Of a DNA stretch of 64,000 bases, positions 63,611 through 64,000 are shown one piece after another; positions within the stretch are counted from its first letter, which is position 1, and each line of letters starts with the position of its first letter. The stretch is from Ostrinia nubilalis (lineage: Eukaryota > Arthropoda > Insecta > Lepidoptera > Crambidae), in the NCBI RefSeq assembly GCF_963855985.1, contig NC_087118.1:10312501-10376500 (forward strand), in the 5' to 3' direction. Position numbers and translations under genes: made by a program. A model generated the notes under the pieces. It worked only from the letters and a program-made list of their open reading frames with translations. It was not told the DNA's origin and searched no databases.

Positions 63611-64000
63611 TTCCTGGCTCGCGCTCTAAATCTGTAGTGGTACGAACACAACCAATTGGGACTGTCAGGCGTTCTGCCGCTCCTGGTAGCTGACTGCGAA
63701 AAATTCCAGTTTCTGCCTCTGCTCCTACTCCTGCCTCTAAACCTTTCCTTGTCCTGATTCATCTCTTCCATTTTCATGTTTATTTTAGATATTTCTGCCA
63801 TGATTGCTGCCACATCGAATGCTGTTACCGGTTCTTGTCGACTACGGGAAACCCCGCTGATGCGTGCCGGCTGGTAAGTTTCCATTATTTTGTCTGCTAC
63901 ACTTGCTAGACTGTCCAGGTCCTGGGACGATGTTACTGTGAGGACAGCTCTCACCGAGGAAGGTAAGTGTCCTTGCCAGAGTATATTCAGGGTATCATCT
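63535..64000 (-). CDS. gag: Second gypsy element: gag C-terminal part (continues beyond the window)
   Basis: Capsid end (LTVTSSQDLDSLASVADKIM) and Arg/Ser-rich linker (RFRGRSRSRGRNW). A Cys/His cluster follows (CSYHYRFRARARKCVPPCNW) of the CHCC kind seen in some insect gypsy gags. Coding is open to the window edge. Overlap with the protease frame suggests programmed frameshifting. Confidence 0.8.
   Translation of the reverse strand, partial: DDTLNILWQGHLPSSVRAVLTVTSSQDLDSLASVADKIMETYQPARISGVSRSRQEPVTAFDVAAIMAEISKINMKMEEMNQDKERFRGRSRSRGRNWNFSQSATRSGRTPDSPNWLCSYHYRFRARARKCVPPCNWRKPATPSQAPPSTSSGN

Overview
The window looks like a repeat-rich piece of a lepidopteran (moth or butterfly) nuclear genome. 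It is AT-rich, has spliced exons with GT/AG junctions, and is packed with eukaryotic transposable elements: Polinton/Maverick, Ty3/gypsy, Jockey, RTE, CR1-like and DIRS retroelements, mariner and DD41D transposons and several MITEs. Species-level placement is my inference from familiar lepidopteran repeat motifs. No rRNA, complete tRNA or CRISPR array was seen.

Layout. 1-7430: repeat debris (an RTE 5' fragment, a TA-flanked MITE, an RTE 3' fragment, a fold-back MITE and two 352-bp direct repeats). Among these, 3248-4360 holds five short exons that splice in phase, the only plausible host gene piece. 7430-45100: the remains of one Polinton. Its protein-primed DNA polymerase lies on + at the left. 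A compact block on - follows: a small conserved protein, major capsid protein, penton-like protein, adenain-type protease, PLA2-domain protein, integrase, three small conserved proteins and the packaging ATPase. The polymerase is split by three insertions: a hairpin-bearing repeat, a fossil mariner with TA target duplication, and a 13.2-kb gypsy. Both LTRs of that gypsy carry a Jockey-type LINE at the same nucleotide. The capsid gene is split by a fold-back element. A 6.1-kb TIR-bounded region with an intact DD41D transposase sits between the PLA2-domain gene and the integrase.

45100-50140 is non-coding repeat: a TA-flanked TIR element with two further right-end copies and a piggyBac-derived fossil. 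50161-53421 is a DIRS-like element (RT-RNase H and tyrosine recombinase). 53425-64000 is a second gypsy on -, split by a CR1-like LINE and by a 6.4-kb non-autonomous LTR element. That element has 528-bp near-identical LTRs, a 4-bp target duplication, and a 1.5-kb satellite with decayed pol inside.

How they relate: the order of nesting gives a relative history. The Polinton is the old substrate, with frameshifts and stops in many genes. The gypsy, the Jockey and the satellite-bearing LTR element are the young layers. The most unusual signals are the paired Jockey insertions at one LTR position, a probable intron plus acidic C-terminal exon in the gypsy pol gene, the satellite-bearing defective LTR element that moved recently, and duplicated exon pairs in the putative host gene.
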